64,000 bases of DNA from Laetiporus sulphureus 93-53 (GCF_001632365.1 NW_024468576.1:62001-126000), one strand, 5' to 3'; shown: positions 31,837 through 46,045, numbered from the stretch's first letter. The notes: generated by a model not told the origin, from the sequence alone. Numbers and translations: made by a program.

Positions 31837-34800
31837 TAGAACGGTGGTACATGATTTCGAACGCGATGACAGGACGATGGCTCGTTCACTGTTATCGCTC
31901 ATTACGTTCCTTAACGACCGGCGATGACGATAGAAAATGACCCTCTGCGCGTGCGGCCCCCCTCACCCCTTCGCCCACCATCTTCATCCCCTACATCCGT
32001 ACCGCTTATACCATAATGCGTACCTACTCGTCTCCCCATTCGGCCGCATCCCGCGAGAGGGCTTACTCACTTGTATCTGTACGTACACTGACCACATGCT
32101 CCTTGGGTTACATGCATCGTCCTCTCTACTGCATCCTATCTGTCCGCATCTCATTCATCTCCGTCCGCATTTTTCACGTACCACTTGTACGCCGTAACGT
32201 ATGCGCTGCGCTATGCCACGCCGGAATGCACGCACAATGAAATAATGCAATTACGTTGCGTCCAAGCTTCCGTCTGCCGGTGCGCACATCCCAAATGCGC
32301 GCATCGCCGCGCTCGCGCGAAGGACGTGAATACACGTCATGTGTGTATGTGTGCCTTCCGGCAAGCCTAATCTGCATTTGGGCGTGCGGTGCCAATCCAG
32401 CGAGCGCTGCGACAAGTATAGTCTGATCTGATTCAGGCTGACGGCTCTCACCCGGTCTATCGGAACCAACCCCACCCCCGGTCGCAGCGTTCATAGCCTG
32501 CACTTGACGTCGAGGCAGAGCCTAGAGGGGGTACGGCAACTCTCTTTAGCGCATCCATATCTGTATTGAGCTGCGTGCGTCTGCTGCGTTACGACATCGG
32601 GGGCGCAGGCAGGCAGGTCAGGGCAGGTCAGGGCGTCACCCGCGGCCAAGGTCCGTGCGCGAAGCGTGCAACGACGCGACGCTCAGGCTCATCGCACCGG
32701 AGCTCGCGGGTTCTTCCCATTTGCAGCCGAGCGTGCTCGGACTGTCTCTGCGCAGAATTTGTAGGAACGAGAGAATTGTGATCGGGCGCAGTGGAGGGAG
32801 ATGGAAATGCTGCTCACTTGACACTCGCTCCGGGGGGTCCCATGACACGCCGGAGGTGCTAGCGAAGAAAGGGGGGATAACGTCAAAATGCTCCGTTCGT
32901 GTTCTCTTTGCTTAGAAACCCGGAGCTGTACGTAGGAATGTGAGAGGCAAAGCTGGTCGCGCAGGAGAGGATCTCGAGGCGCGTTGGTGGCGCCCGAAGA
33001 CGCGTCTCGTCACGGACGTCACTGACTGAAAGTCACGCAAGGCGCTCGTTGCAACATCTGCAACATCATCCCGCGGTTCGATCCTTCTGGCTTGCTGTGT
33101 TTGCAGATCCTCCTCTTTGAGCAATGAGCTTTGCGAATCTGACATATGGTCGCTGAAAAGTACTAAACTTGTGTCATTTGAAATGGGGGATTCGCTCATA
33201 CGGATGGCTACTAATGAGGGTCCCGCAGCTCTTGAATGTCTGAGTGCTCATCGATGTTCGCACCTCCGGTGTGTTTCTTCCTTGTGATGTCATGCCTGAT
33301 CATTGACACGGCGCCATAGAATTGCGAACATGTATGCTCATTTGTTGCAAAGTCCGAAAGGTGTAATCGCCACTAACTCGCACTGAACAGCCATTATTAG
33401 GCAGCAATTCGACCTGTTGAGAAAGCCCTCTTTTTCCTGTACGTCATTAAAGCATGTTCATATCTATATCTGCTGTTGTTATGAGCAACTGACCGCAGGG
33501 CTTCGCCTTCCATTACCTTCGTGAGTCGCAGGGTATCGTCGCACAATCGACGGCATTTATCTGCCCGCATATAGAACAATTCCCATGTATGCTCAAGCTC
33601 CCTTGTTCAACTGGTTGCATGGGTATCCAAGGCGAAGAAGTCTCGACCAAACCTACAACAACACTTAAGGTGAGCTACGCAAATGCATGGCTGTCATGAG
33701 GCAAGGCGAAGGCAAGATGCCCATTCATACGCACACCAAGCCATCGGGCAATATCCCATGAGATCATACTGCCGTCTTCCAGTTCATTAATTAGGCTCGC
33801 ATTCACCGTTCCGAACATAGAACAGTCTGGGTGCGCAAGTCTGGCGGCCGCATGCGCGGTAACGTAATGCGATGCACACCGCGACCGTTATCTCAAGGGG
33901 AGGGCGACCGCAGTACATGCGTCCACTATCAGATCACTTGAGCTTGGACGGCATTGAGCAAATCGAGCATTTGATGAAATGCGCGCCGGGTGTGCAAGGT
34001 CGGTCACATGGACGGTCCTTTCCAGAATCACATTGACAGACTGGTCTTTCACCTTCTCAAAACCAGCAGAATAGGATGCAGCGATCATGCATGAGCGTTC
34101 TTGGAGCTTCAAAGGAATGCGTTGTGACCGTTCAAGGTCTCTATGTCGCGAAAGAAGGTGCGTTTGCATTACGGACTGCAATTCCACTTGGTTACATCAA
34201 TGAAAACAGTGTGACGTATGATTACGTCGGAGAGCGAAGTTATCAGATGTTGAGTTGCGGACACGCGATATGACGGATTCACAGACATGTTACAGAACAG
34301 CGTGAAGAGACATTTCAAAACTGACGTCTCGCATTGGAGGTTGACCTGGCTGTCTGGGATCGTACACGCGCGCATCCACATCGTGGCAAAGACCGGGCAA
34401 CCTGCAGCATGCTGTCAAGACGCCGAAGATGCAACGGTAGCACCGGACCGTAGAAGTCAACGAAAGCAGTTAGCGTGTTTCTGCATTTATCGGTCGTCAG
34501 AAACCAAGATGGAAGAGTGGTCTCCTGTGTATGGCTCATACCCGGGCGTCCAGACCCGCGGCAAGGTCATTAAGAGTCAAGATCCGACGTGCGGCAAGCC
34601 GCACATCATCCTGGACGATCTCGTCTAAAAGTCTGCTACTGTAGGTTAGCTGAGGTGGAAGTCCCGAGCGATGTGCAAAGCGTGAAGCCAAATCCTAATC
34701 CGCGTGGCAATCGTCATGAGTGGGCAATCGTCATGCCATGAGCAGGCGAAGGACCAGTCAGCGATGACAGACGGACGAAGCAGAAGCCAAGCCTTCGCGA

Positions 34801-37698
34801 GCATGACGATATAGCATCATTAATTGCTTTAACTCTGCCGCAGGCTGACGTTCGAACTATTTCGAGCTGTCTTCGACGCGTTGCAACCGGCCCGGTCGGA
34901 AGCTTCAATAATGGAGGTATGATGCTATATGATGCTATACGCAATATGAGTGCAGCCGCGCTTACACGAACTCCTTCTAGTTCAATGGAATTATCCCGTG
35001 TGAGATGACTCGCTAATGTGGCCCGCGAAAGATACCCCGGACCGCGCACATGAGAGTGGTACGCTTGTGTTGCCGGCATCTTCGGCTGCCTTGGCAGATT
35101 ACGGCTAGTCACAGCCGCGTACAGCGGACAGGAAACGACGGCCACCCTATTTCAACGTAGGTGCAGCAGCTCGTTGAGAATCATGGCGCAAGTTGATTGA
35201 ACACTGCATATTGAATATTTGTACCACTATCAAGTCATAGACAGGCGCTCGGCGAATGCTGACGCTATGAGACGCCTCCAGCCACTCTGCTGGAACCAAC
35301 AATGTAAGCTAACCTCTCTGTGCTGTCATTGCGGTGATTGCTCTCACCGTGTTCTATGTTGAGCGGTCGGTTTCTCAGACTTCACCATACGTGCGTTCAT
35401 CCGCGCCGGACAGCCGACATAGATCTGATTCACGCTGCATTCATGGGGGCCTCTAGGTAAATTGGAAAACATCCTACCATTACAGCTATCCTTCACGCAG
35501 AGGGAGGGGACCCGATATCAATGGTCACCACGTTTTCCAGACTTAGAACACATTACCGATGGCTGCTAATATTCGACATTCCTTTTCGCTTCCGATTTAC
35601 GTCTACAAACCTGCGTCGTCGTACCTGGCATTGACGTAACACTCGACAGTATCAACAGTTGAGGCGACAAATGAGACTGTGCTTCCCTTACACAATGGTC
35701 AGCAGACCATCTATTCCTTCTGCTGCTGAGATAGGAAGGCCGGTGACGGATTGGAAATGACGCGCTAGCGGCCAGTCATTGCTCTACCTGAGACACCTCC
35801 AATGAGAGAATGATCCAAGGAGAAGGCGCTGCAGAATGCCTTGCGGTAGACATGAGATATCTACGCGGGGGGGCGTGTTGCATCACGCTTAGCAGAAATT
35901 GGGGTATCGTACTCAGGGAAGATCCGAAATGCGAGGCGCTGGCAGCAGTCGAATCTACCAAGCTTCCCGAAGCGGAGGCGTTGAGTCTGAACAATCAAGT
36001 CACAAGGCGTTGACGAAGGGCTGATCGGCTGGAGATAGAAATACTCGTACCATGCATGGACGTTGGTGTGTCAGGTACTTCGTACGGAACGTCTGTTAAA
36101 TCCCAGCCAGACCCCACGACATTTACATCATGATCCAGCATGATGCAGGATGTCATGAAACATCTCTGCAGCAGAAGCGTAGTCGAGAACGTTCGGAACA
36201 AGTGGCTTGAGAGACATTGTCCAACGCTGGGTTCGACTTCGATAAGCGAAACATTGTCATTACCTTCTGCAGCTCAACCACAGCCCAAGGCCCCGAATTG
36301 GTGGAGGGTGAACGATCGCATGTATGTCGATAAAGCCAGCCTAGCGATACAGCGTACTATGTTTCCAGCGTCATGGGGTAGTGGAATTGAGACTATTGCT
36401 CGTCATGGAGCATTATTAGCTTCATTCGCATGCCTCATCGAATAAGATTATGCTTCGGACAATTCATTTGCGATAGAAATACTGTAAGCAAGGCTTTCGT
36501 TTTGAGGAACCAACCATCTTCAACGGTTTATCGACTGCATCTGAGCCAGTTGTCATGATTTGCATGATCGCAGTCCATGGAACGCGGCGAACAAGCAAAT
36601 CTCAGGAATTAAACATTGGCAGTGACATGTAGAGAGTACTACTCACATCGAAGACAAGCATAGAGGGGGCATGTTGCTTACGAACAATAGCGACCAAGTA
36701 ACATTGGTCTGCGCTGTGAGCCTCAGCCTGTGACTCAAGCTCAGAGCGGCGCAGGCTGCAGCATGTATCCATACGGTGCCGCCAGTGTGACTTCATCCGC
36801 ATTAGTCAAGTATTGGTGAGGAAATACATATGTTCTCTGGAGAGATATGTATGCGCAAAGCTCACGATGAAAGTAATAAAAGGAAGGAGCAGTCGCTACG
36901 AAGAAGGTCTGAATAGGTCCGAATCCGGCACGCTTTGAATAGACGCTCGTTGTATGTGGCGCAATCACGTGAGACGCGGAATTGTGTTTAAAAAATCTCG
37001 AGTTCAACGTTCACGGCCACGTACTATTGACTATCTGCTTGGATCTGTCTCCCGGTCGTGCCCATTTGACGTACATCAAAAGTTTCTCGCTACTGCAGCT
37101 TCGATCTCGAAGCTTAATGAAGGTCACATTCTACGTTACCTCCTATTATCTCCAATACAGGTAACTCGAATCCCCAGAACCCGTCAATTCTGTTTCCGTG
37201 GCTTTTTCCGTTCTTGCTCCATTGACATGAAAAACATTGTAACAGGGTCAAAATAAAACTCAGTCTCTCGCCAGGTCCATAGGACATGGCTTGTACAAGA
37301 GGCAGATCTAGATACGGTGGAATCTAGGGGATTTGATTTTATATGCCCAAGATTTCTATGAACTCTACCACGTCGTCAGGTTCGCTTGTGTGACGTGCCA
37401 CTTTCTGATTTTTTCCGAAGGCGATTGTCTCCGCAGTGCAGATCACGATCACAGCCTAATCCGTGAGGACATTTGCCTAGGTGCCCGTTGTGCTTCGCAG
37501 AAGCAAGCCATTTTAAGCGACTCTCATGTGGGTCATTGATCCAGTGCAATGTGAAGACGTGGTGCGGATACTTGACAGCAGTAGCAGACACACTATCTAC
37601 AGGATTCAAGATATATGCAAGAATCTCACCACAGCATACGAACCTCTAACTGTATAGATCCTCGTTCTGCTACAACAACAGGCCGTGGCTTCTCCGTC
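31837..37698. other. Gene-free region of 5.9 kb
   Basis: This is the largest stretch without a recognisable gene. I read both strands for terpene synthase, P450, polyketide synthase and transposase motifs and found none. Frames such as 34287-34628 (+) and 36140-36445 (+) are open for about 100 codons without family resemblance. Only short local repeats are visible: aggtcaggg-type units near 32610-32635, a doubled ggcaatcgtcatg at about 34709-34735, and a doubled atgatgctat near 34919-34935. It could hold decayed genes. Confidence 0.45.
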
Positions 37699-39829
37699 TT
37701 ATTGAGGCATCATTCCCAACTGGATCGCTTTAATTTGGAGTGCCTGTATGTGCAAGTGAATCGATCGGTCATTCTGATCATACCTGCCATTGCAGACGCT
37801 GCTCACCAGTTGTTTGGACAGCGGCCGCGACATTGAAAAATCGCCTGCGCCGTACCATATCTGATGGTTGTATCTATGTCAGCAAGCCAGATGGGTGGTG
37901 GAATGTTTTTTGACACTTACGCCTGGATGGCCTGATCGTCTATAGGCACCTCGAATCTCGCCTTCCTCGTCTAGACCCCATAACGGACTTGTCTGTTCGA
38001 TGGTCTCCTTCCCGAAAGTTTCTTTCAAACTATCTCGAGGATCCAAATACCCTGTTCTATCGATGCAGTGGCTTAGCAGTTGGCGAACAGAACATCGTGA
38101 TACGGGCATACGCGAAGACGACCAGATCGGCTTCCACCTCAGAATCATCTGTAAACACAGCTCCATTCTTGGTAAGTCGCTTGAGCTCAACACCTTGCTT
38201 GACCTTGACCGTTCCGGAACCAATTAGCGGACCACAACCTACGTCGATCCCTGTCAATCAAAATGAGCCTGTGATCAGCATACTGGCAAAGGCCCCCTGA
38301 GGAAAAAGGATTTACAAAAGCCTGTGCGAGTAAGTCAGCACCTGAGAACGTAACTTTAAAATAGACATCGCACCTCCAGACCGCTCATATATTAGGAAGT
38401 GCTGTCCGGAACCGTCTCTTCCCATGTTCAGCTTCAATCCGCCTTTCTTGAGCTGATCATGCAGGTCCTTCTCCGTCTCCCACATTAAAGCTTCTCGTGC
38501 TCGCGCCATCTTCCGCTGTAGGTTCAGCGGCATGGACCAGTACTTGATGTCGCATATCTCGTATGGTACGCCATCCGGAAATGCCACCGACATCACGCCG
38601 GCGATCGTCTTCGACGATACCACGCAGGTTGACGAGCGTTGCACCATAGTGACTGACTTTGCACCACGGAAGGAGAGATCTTGACAGATATCTGCCGATG
38701 TGTTGCCGGCTCCGACGACGATGGTTTTCTTGCCAGCATATGGCTCTCCGCCCTTGTACGTGCTCGCATGTATGACATCTCCTTGGAAGACATCTCTATC
38801 TGGAACGTCGGGAATTGAAGGCGCTCCAAGAGTGCCTACGCAGATAACGGTGTGGGCTGGGTTCAGCTTTACTTCGCTTCCATCTTTACTGACAACGATA
38901 TGCCACCGTTTCTCCTTGACGTCGTAAATCGGGTCAGGAAGAATGTGTGAATTGGTCCAAACAATGAGATCCTGAGAATGGACGTATTGCTCCAGCCAGT
39001 CGGCAACTTTATCACGCGGGGTGTATTTCGGCCAGTTAAGAGGATAGGGCTGGTACAGCACTGGGTGAAGCGTACGTTCAATTAACATCGCGGAACAGCG
39101 ACTGACGAGCACGTACAGGTATGATGGGCGCGCGTTGTATGCAACGATAACGTCGGATAGCGTTGTCTCCACTGATCGCCGACTCGTCTGTTCCTTTCTA
39201 CGACGATTGTTGGTATGTTCATCTGCTTGAAGCGAGCTGCAATGTTCAGCCCAGTCTGTCCCGCTCCGACTCAACTTGTCTGTCAGCGTCATCAGCGATG
39301 GTAGATGTTGTTTACACTCACTTATAACCACGTAGGGATCGCTTTCGATAGCAGCCCGGCGTGCAGCGTTCACTTCTTCCCAAGAGAGCGTATGTCCACC
39401 ATAGACACCGAGCTCCGGACCCAATTCCTCGTGGTCCTTGATCTCCTCCACCATCATGAAGACTGATAAAGCTTTCCATTCGGATGACCCGTCATCTTTC
39501 ACCAGGTAGGCATATCCACGTCCAGTACGATCCGGGGTTTCGAAAGTGAACCCTGTCGCGACAGCTCTATCAAGCGCGTGCTCTGGCTTCAGACCAGGCT
39601 TTTCGTCGAGCTTGAAGTTTGAAATGTGCGCCGAAGAGAGAGTGTCCTGAAGGTATGCGGCTATCTTTTCGCGACCCTCGAGCGAACGAGTGTCCCAAGT
39701 GAAGATTAGCACATCGCGAAGCCAGCCATTGGGTATGAAGCAGTCTACCGTCGCTGCAACGTCACCAGAGAACACCGCGACGGCGAACTTGGTAAGCCAG
39801 GCGTCGGCCACGTCCTGTAGGTCAACCAT
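37699..39829 (-). CDS. Flavin-containing monooxygenase with N-terminal NTF2-like domain
   Basis: The protein starts MVDLQDVADAWLTKFAVAVF. The first 150-180 residues look like an NTF2-like (SnoaL-type) fold (AVFSGDVAATVDCFIPNGW, HISNFKLDEKPGL). The FAD motif is VGAGQTGLNIAARF, then VGDQWRQRYPTLSLHT, LLYQPYPLNWPKYTPRDK and VICVGTLGAPSIP. The NADPH motif is KTIVVGAGNTSADICQDL. With splicing across a short intron the conserved FATGY element reads FATGYLDPRDSLKETFG; SPLWGLDEEGEIRGAY, WYGAGDF and a terminal ALQIKAIQLG block follow. This architecture is common in Ascomycota and Basidiomycota; known relatives oxygenate N, S or carbonyl groups. About seven introns are needed. It is the most downstream member of a four-gene minus-strand array. 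Confidence 0.87.
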
Positions 39830-40512
39830 CGTGCGATGTGTACAAGTTGGTCCATGGCACGGCGACGCTGCAAGCTTATAATGCCCTCCTTATCACTTCT
39901 CCCGACACCGGGTAACAGTGTGTAATCGTGTTCTGGTCACCCGAAAAGTCGTGTCAGGAGGACGTGCTGCTTGGAAGGTCATCGGATCGCTAGCTGCGGA
40001 TATACCGTATAAGTGTTCCAGAATATCTGACCACTGCGACGTAACATAGATCTGCTGACCGATTTTACAGACACCGGAATTTGTGAGGGGGAGCCGGTGT
40101 GGGGCCTCACAAAGCAATTGTTCGCCATCAGCCTGCTGATACGTTCATTGGCTAACCAGAATTGGTTCGTCGGAGCACTCGGACTGATTGACAGCCATTG
40201 CGTGACTGATGCAAGCCCGCAGCACACTGATGAATCAAAGGACGGGCTGTGTGGGATGAGTTGGTCTTAATCCTAGCAAAAATCAAGGCGTAGCCCGGCA
40301 TCGGCTGTCTTCTACATAGATATGTGCACGCGCAAGCACCGCTAATCAAATCCATTGACGGTTTCTTGTCTATACAATGATTTGCGCAAACTACACCAGA
40401 TCGATCGCCACTGCTGTATCAAGTGTGTTGAATACCAACGCCACTCCAATGCACCGAAAGACAATTGTCCGATTGAACTCACAGAACCTCGTCTCAAGCA
40501 GACCATTCAGGC

Positions 40513-42321
40513 CTACACTGGCACGGCTACAATCTGCGGCAACCAGCTCTGGTGAGCTTGATGCACCTCAACGATGCGGAAACCTGCTTGTCCGAGCAAG
40601 TCTGCGAACTCAGGGAGGGTTCGTTCGCATGCGTTGTGGTTGCTCAGCATCTACAGGATATCGCATCAGATGTCACTCCGGGAATGGTCTTCGGGATCAT
40701 GCGACTTACGTTGATATCCTGCTTGTACGAGAGCGAGTTTGCAGCGCCCCAGTTCGCCAACAAGGGCTCTGGCGCGAGCGCCTCGGGGTCGGACGCGCCG
40801 GTATCCTGTCCCTCGACGTTCTGTTCGCGAGAGGCATACAACATGATGTTGTCGACGATGACGATTCGAGTGTTTTTGGTGCTGCTCTGGTGCAAACGCT
40901 TGAGAATCTGCACACACTCTGCATCCGGCCAGTTGTGCATAATCATCCGCAACAAGTAGACAGAAACGTTGCTATTAGCAGCAGGCTGTGGTTCGAAGAA
41001 GTTGTGCGCTGCAAGCATAGCCGTTGTTAGTCGGCCAAAATGACCAGTGCGACTTGCGTCAAATGCCTACCTTGGAACGACACTCGGCCTTGTGCCAAAG
41101 CCTCAGGCTGCTTCGTTTGCCAGAACTGAGGCAGGAGAGAATGAATCAATACACCCTTCAGAGAAATCACACGCTGCACTAACCGCCGGCGCCTCTGCTA
41201 CCACAGGTCCTGTGTCTTGTACGACAAGATGGATTTGCGGGCAGGTCTGTACGATGGGAAGGGACACCGAGCCGACACCTCCACCACAGTCGACTACGAC
41301 GCTTCCTTCAGGAAGGCTAGACCAGTTGAAGCCTGTGTAGAGGGATGCTACGTCCATACTGATTCGCTATAGCAATGCGAGCAGACACACCTCGCAAAAT
41401 CGCATCAGGCGGGGTCATGCTGTTCATACCATTCATGGCCATGCCGAAGCGCTTTAGGCGGGGCAGGTTCTCCGGCAGATTGAGCCAGTCATACATCTTG
41501 ATATTCTTTGTGCCCGGCCAAGCTATCGAGAACGGCGCGTCGAAAGGTGAGAAGGAGTTTGTCGTCTCGGGATTCTTCAGGATGTCCGCAATGCAAACGG
41601 AATTGTGCATGGTTTCGTCCGAGCTGTAACCGAAAGATTCAATGAGCGCAGTAGACAATCATTTGCTTGCGTTCGCACGCACAAGAGACCGACCAAGGCC
41701 GCGATACCGTTGCTGCCATCGTATTTCTCCACCGGCTTCGCATCAAGCTCAGCCAGGGACTTGCCTGTATCCATCACGATGGATATGCTGTTGTTAGCGA
41801 AAACGTTCGGGGAGACCTCTTCGTAGATGTGATGTGTCGCCAGCAAGCGCAGGACTCGTCCTATGAACACAAACATTCAGTATCTAACGCGCATATTGAA
41901 CAAGTTCGAATGCACACCAAGCTTTAGATAGTTGACATGGTTGTATGCGCTGATCTCTTTGATGTGCAACGACTTCATGGCACCCTTGCCTTTCTCACGA
42001 ATGATCTCGGTCACATGGGTCTCCACGACCACACGCAATGACGAGCTGATTTGATGCTGGATGTACCGGTCAGACTAGGAACGAGCTGTTGTAAAGCGTA
42101 CGTACAGCAGTTGACATATCCATGAGGTAGCGCTCAGGCGTGCGAACAAGGGCAATCAGCTGCGACGCAGCTGCTACCACCTCCAAGGAGGGCTTGAGGA
42201 ACTCAGCCCGGGCAGTCGACGCGGAGTGATCCGTTGTCTTGAGCGATGCTTGCAGTTCCTTCAATTGAGCGACCGAGGTTGAGATCACTGAAGACAGGGC
42301 TTCAATCTGCTTAATATCCAT
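40513..42321 (-). CDS. SAM-dependent O-methyltransferase (COMT-like, class I fungal)
   Basis: The protein starts MDIKQIEALSSVISTSVAQL, a helical dimerisation region. A winged-helix part includes GRVLRLLATHHIYEEVSPNV and FANNSIS, then DAPFSIAWPGTKNIKMYDWL. The SAM-binding motif I is VVVDCGGGVGSVSLPI. Later motifs are AHNFFEPQP, MIMHNWPDAECVQILKRL (with the expected catalytic His) and IVIVDNIML. The last exon has TLPEFADLLGQAGFRIVEV and ends PQIVAVPV. Relatives methylate hydroxyl groups of polyketide or phenolic intermediates, as in the sterigmatocystin and melleolide-type pathways. Introns are short, and the last exon is separated from the motif-rich one by an intron near 40.65 kb. It sits 684 bp upstream of the FMO gene on the same strand. 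The substrate is unknown. Confidence 0.85.
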
Positions 42322-43070
42322 CGCAAACCTGAATGACTATTATTCAAAGTATAAGCCCAGATGTTAGTCAGAAGGAGCCGGAAGCGTGCTTCACTTACCG
42401 CTCAATGAACTAGTGAGTACGTATCGGGGAAATGCTACGGGGGAGGACAAAGCGGGTCCAGCATTGTAGGCCTAGAGCGGAGAACATTTATAGGGGACAA
42501 GTAAATGCAAATGGAAACATCTCTGAACCCGAGCTCTGACACCTTGGTTGACCCTTTCTGCATGGATCATGATAATACTCCATGTCGCGCTTCTCGACTC
42601 TACAAAGCGCCTCTCGCGTGCGAAATGCGCGGCCGCGAGGGGAAGAATGCTTGAATCCGGGGATAACAGGAGAGATGTGGACGATTTCTCGGAAGGGCGT
42701 GAGACAATTACCCGTCGACAGTCTCAGGCGCGTGGGGGGACCGGGTGTGAGGCGTTTTCTGATAGGCTTGAGAAGCTCATCCTAGTCGCACGGTTCAACG
42801 AATTACCACCCATTGAGGAGAATCTCCCTCGCCATGGCTTTCTCACAAGAGCGAAGCTGTGTGTCAATGAATGATCAGAGACGACGTTGATTCACTTCGG
42901 TCGAATGATCTCTCCTGTAGGCGCCTTGCAGCGTCACAAAACTTACGCATCCCCGCATCGTGACCAGAGAGGCGCTCTCTATCGCATAAGATCGATGATC
43001 AGCAACCGAAAGTACATTGCCGCTTCCCCCACTGTTCGTCTCAGAAGATATGGCCATGCATGACAGTGGT
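42322..43070. promoter_or_regulatory. Region between O-methyltransferase and S41 peptidase; TATA-like box at 42487-42492
   Basis: About 750 bp hold the 3' end of the peptidase gene and the promoter of the methyltransferase. On the minus strand TATAAA lies about 165 bp upstream of the methyltransferase ATG, so the 5' UTR would be long or spliced. An open frame at 42548-42874 (+) has no family resemblance. Confidence 0.4.
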
Positions 43071-46045
43071 TCAAAGAACGTTCCTGGCTACTGTCTCCCA
43101 GATAGCAATTGGTTTGTTCACACTTGTGGGACCGCATAAAGTATTTGCACATCAGGTCGGCACGTATGAATGAGGGCCGGAGTCAGAATGGCTGTCAAGT
43201 CAAAAAAGAACTCAGAACTGACATGTCCGCGGTCAGCGGAAGATTCACGTCCGCGGGATGATCTTGCCACTCTGTACATGCGTCAGCCAATAGCGCGATT
43301 CATGCACGAACGCTGACCTTCCGGTCGCGATGGATCATCTATGCCAAATCCGAGCCTCCATGTGATGCCTTGAATACTATTCGTCTTGCTGTTATCATGA
43401 AGAGAAGGCGCTCAGCACGACTGCATATAGCAAAGGCTAAAAGCACATACAAATCAGGGGGAGCCAACGAGTGGTTCTTAAGCCCAGCCGTCTAGGATTT
43501 ATCAAGGCAACAGACTTGTAAGATATTTGGAAGAGCTGCACACCTTGATTTCCGTGTCGATATCAGCAAACCGCGTGGATTGACCACCTACGATTCCGCA
43601 ATACTGCTGTGGAACGTCAGCCTTGCCACCGACGACGACTGTCTTGGTTCCCTCTTCCTTTGACATGGCTATCTAGAAACCGATGTTTCAACTGCATCGC
43701 TTCTGATGATGTGACGACATACACTGAACAACGAGCACGAACTTTCACATCTAGAACGCCGTCGGCACAACCCCATTTCTGTTGCGATAGAATCTGAGAA
43801 GACATTGGGAGAACTTACCTCCCGTTACTAACGATGGTCACCTTCTTTGGATCGAATAGCGCTTCTGTCGGAGGGTCCGTCTCGAACGGCTGGCACTCGT
43901 CACCTAGCCTGGATGGTTGAGAAAAGCCATCAATATCAAATCACGAATGAGGTCGTAAACATACAACCTCTGGCTGAACGCGTCCTCCCGCCGGTTGACG
44001 ATCTTCTCCACCGGAGGGTACAGCCAATCTAACGACGCCGGAAATGGAGTATTGTTAGCGAATTCCCAATTCAAGGGGTTGTACAGCAGTTGGTTCTCAG
44101 GATCGGCACCACTCGCGATCTCTTGGACGATAAACTGCGCAAGAGGACCTGCACGGGTCTGGGTTTGCAAGCCTGCCTGCGGGATAGTGGTGTTCTTCGG
44201 ACCGGCAATCTACATGCAACACCATTGTCTATTTGAGTATCCTGATACCGAGAAAGTTAGGAGATGCCACCCACCAGACGATGCAGCCACTGCAAAGAGG
44301 AAGGTGATACTTTAGGCTCGGGATAAAGCTTTATTTCAAAAGACTCACATGGGCAATACAAATGTAGCCTGTCGCGCGACCAGTGGTAAATGAATATTGC
44401 ATCGCATGCACTCGTGCGGACTAACTCACCACCACCGTTATTCGTCTATTCAAAAAGGTTCGCTTGAGGAACGTTATCGGATATCAGATAAGATAAGATC
44501 GCACCACGTCAACGATCAACCGATCGGCACCCTGCTCCTTCAAGCCCTGCAAACCGTCCAGCAAGCTCCGCTGCAGATTCTTGAAAGAGCTTGCCGAGAA
44601 GCTTCCAAGTGCCAGAACACCAGTCCGGCTATCGTTCAGCATATGAAATTGCGCGACACCAGAGCTCCCATTCAGCGCAGATGGCGGCGTGAGACGTGGT
44701 GGCAGCTCGCCACTCTGTTGCGGCTCAGCGTTCACAAGGGCATTCATATGATGCTTGCGTCTTCGAACCTCAATGATTGTCGGTATGCGAAGGGGCTGCT
44801 GCCGCCTTTCGGAATCGGAGGTCACATCGGCTTCGGCGTAGAGATCTACGCCGTTTGTGCTATTCGTTGCAATACAGTTATCAACTCGTAACGAGGCAGC
44901 ATCCCTCCATGGCGATGCAGATGGTGATATGCGGGAGCGGTATGGGAGCTAATTCGATTACTTCCATGCATAGAAGCACGATCGAGAGCAACGCACCACG
45001 ATTGTATCGTTCTTGTCGCTGCCCAGCCGTTGTATGGTCAGAATCACGGAGTCGATTAGCGGTAGGCTTTGCTGCGCAAAGTTACCCATGACATAGACCC
45101 AACCTGTTTCAGCTCGGTTGTAGCTGGAGAAGAATCTGGCAACCACAATAAGCAGCACATCGGCCGAAGGGCTTTAGGAATCTTACGAGTTTTGGCGTGT
45201 TCCGTATCCCTGATAGCCTCCCGTGATCAGTGCATTAGCATTAACCGCAACAAAGGGATCAACGCCATCAATAAGCAGGACTTTGGCACCGGACAGCTGT
45301 TGAATAGGTGTCAACACATCTTTGCGAGCGTGCGGTAATGTCTCACTGAGCTCAGTTGGCCTTTCAGTTCTCCAGGAAGCGCCTCCTGCCACCATTCGAT
45401 TTCTTCTCCGAACTCAGCGGATGCGACCTCGAATGCTTCTGGTGCGATGTGCACATGCTGGCTCCCATCAGATTCCGTCAGTAGCACAAGCGATGTAGGC
45501 ACGTATGTCATAAATAGTGCTAGCAAATGCCGTCAGCACAGATTGTGGCTAATGGTATCCGACCTTATAGTCATAGCATAGGTTGATGTAGACGCAATGC
45601 CCATCATTGAGCCTCTTGAAAGCCCGAGATAGGTCAAGGTGAAAGTCAAAATCCGAGGCGTGCTTCTGGCTACTGATTCGTGCCAAGTCCGCCAAGATGT
45701 CCTCATGTACATCATTGGAGAAAGGCGGAGGTGCCAGACGCTGATAGTTGACTGAAGTATGGAAAGCCAACGTCTTGTTCACGACCTCTATGATCTTTAA
45801 GACAATGATCTACCTTTCAGCGGGATTTTGACTGGGCGAGCACGTACATTCTCCTTGATATCAGTCTCCACTGAGAATGAGGTGAAGCAAGCCCTGACGT
45901 TCTGAGGCGAGACCCAGGTTTGATTCGCAATGGCGGAACAAGGATCTCTGTGCACGATCGGAGTCGCCCATATAGCAGCTATGAGACCGCCGAGAAGCAC
46001 TGCGAGAGCATCGCGTGCCATTTTCCCGGGCTTCCAACCGATCAT
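43071..46045 (-). CDS. Secreted S41-family (tail-specific protease-like) peptidase
   Basis: The N-terminus (MIGWKPGKMARDALAVLLGG, then LIAAIWATPIV) is a plausible signal peptide; a second ATG eight codons in would give a shorter one. The mature part has DPCSAIANQTWVSPQNVRAC, VNKTLAFHTSVNYQRLAPPP, ILADLARISSQKHASDFDFH, KRLNDGHCVYINLCYD, VLLIDGVDPFVAVNANALIT and ETGWVYVMGNFAQQSLPLID. The catalytic region reads KVTIVSNG and, after splicing, SCSLFSIAMSKEEGTKTVVV with KADVPQQYCGIVGGQST and RFADIDTE. It ends NKPIAIWETVARNVL. This matches the fungal branch of S41-domain proteins that carry a CPAF-like N-terminal region. Roughly a dozen introns are needed, and the central joins are approximate. Function in fungi is not established; protein turnover outside the cell is likely. 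Confidence 0.82.

Noticed and set aside
33068..33082. tRNA B-box-like string gcggttcgatcc
   Set aside because: One base short of the consensus, and no cloverleaf can be folded around it.
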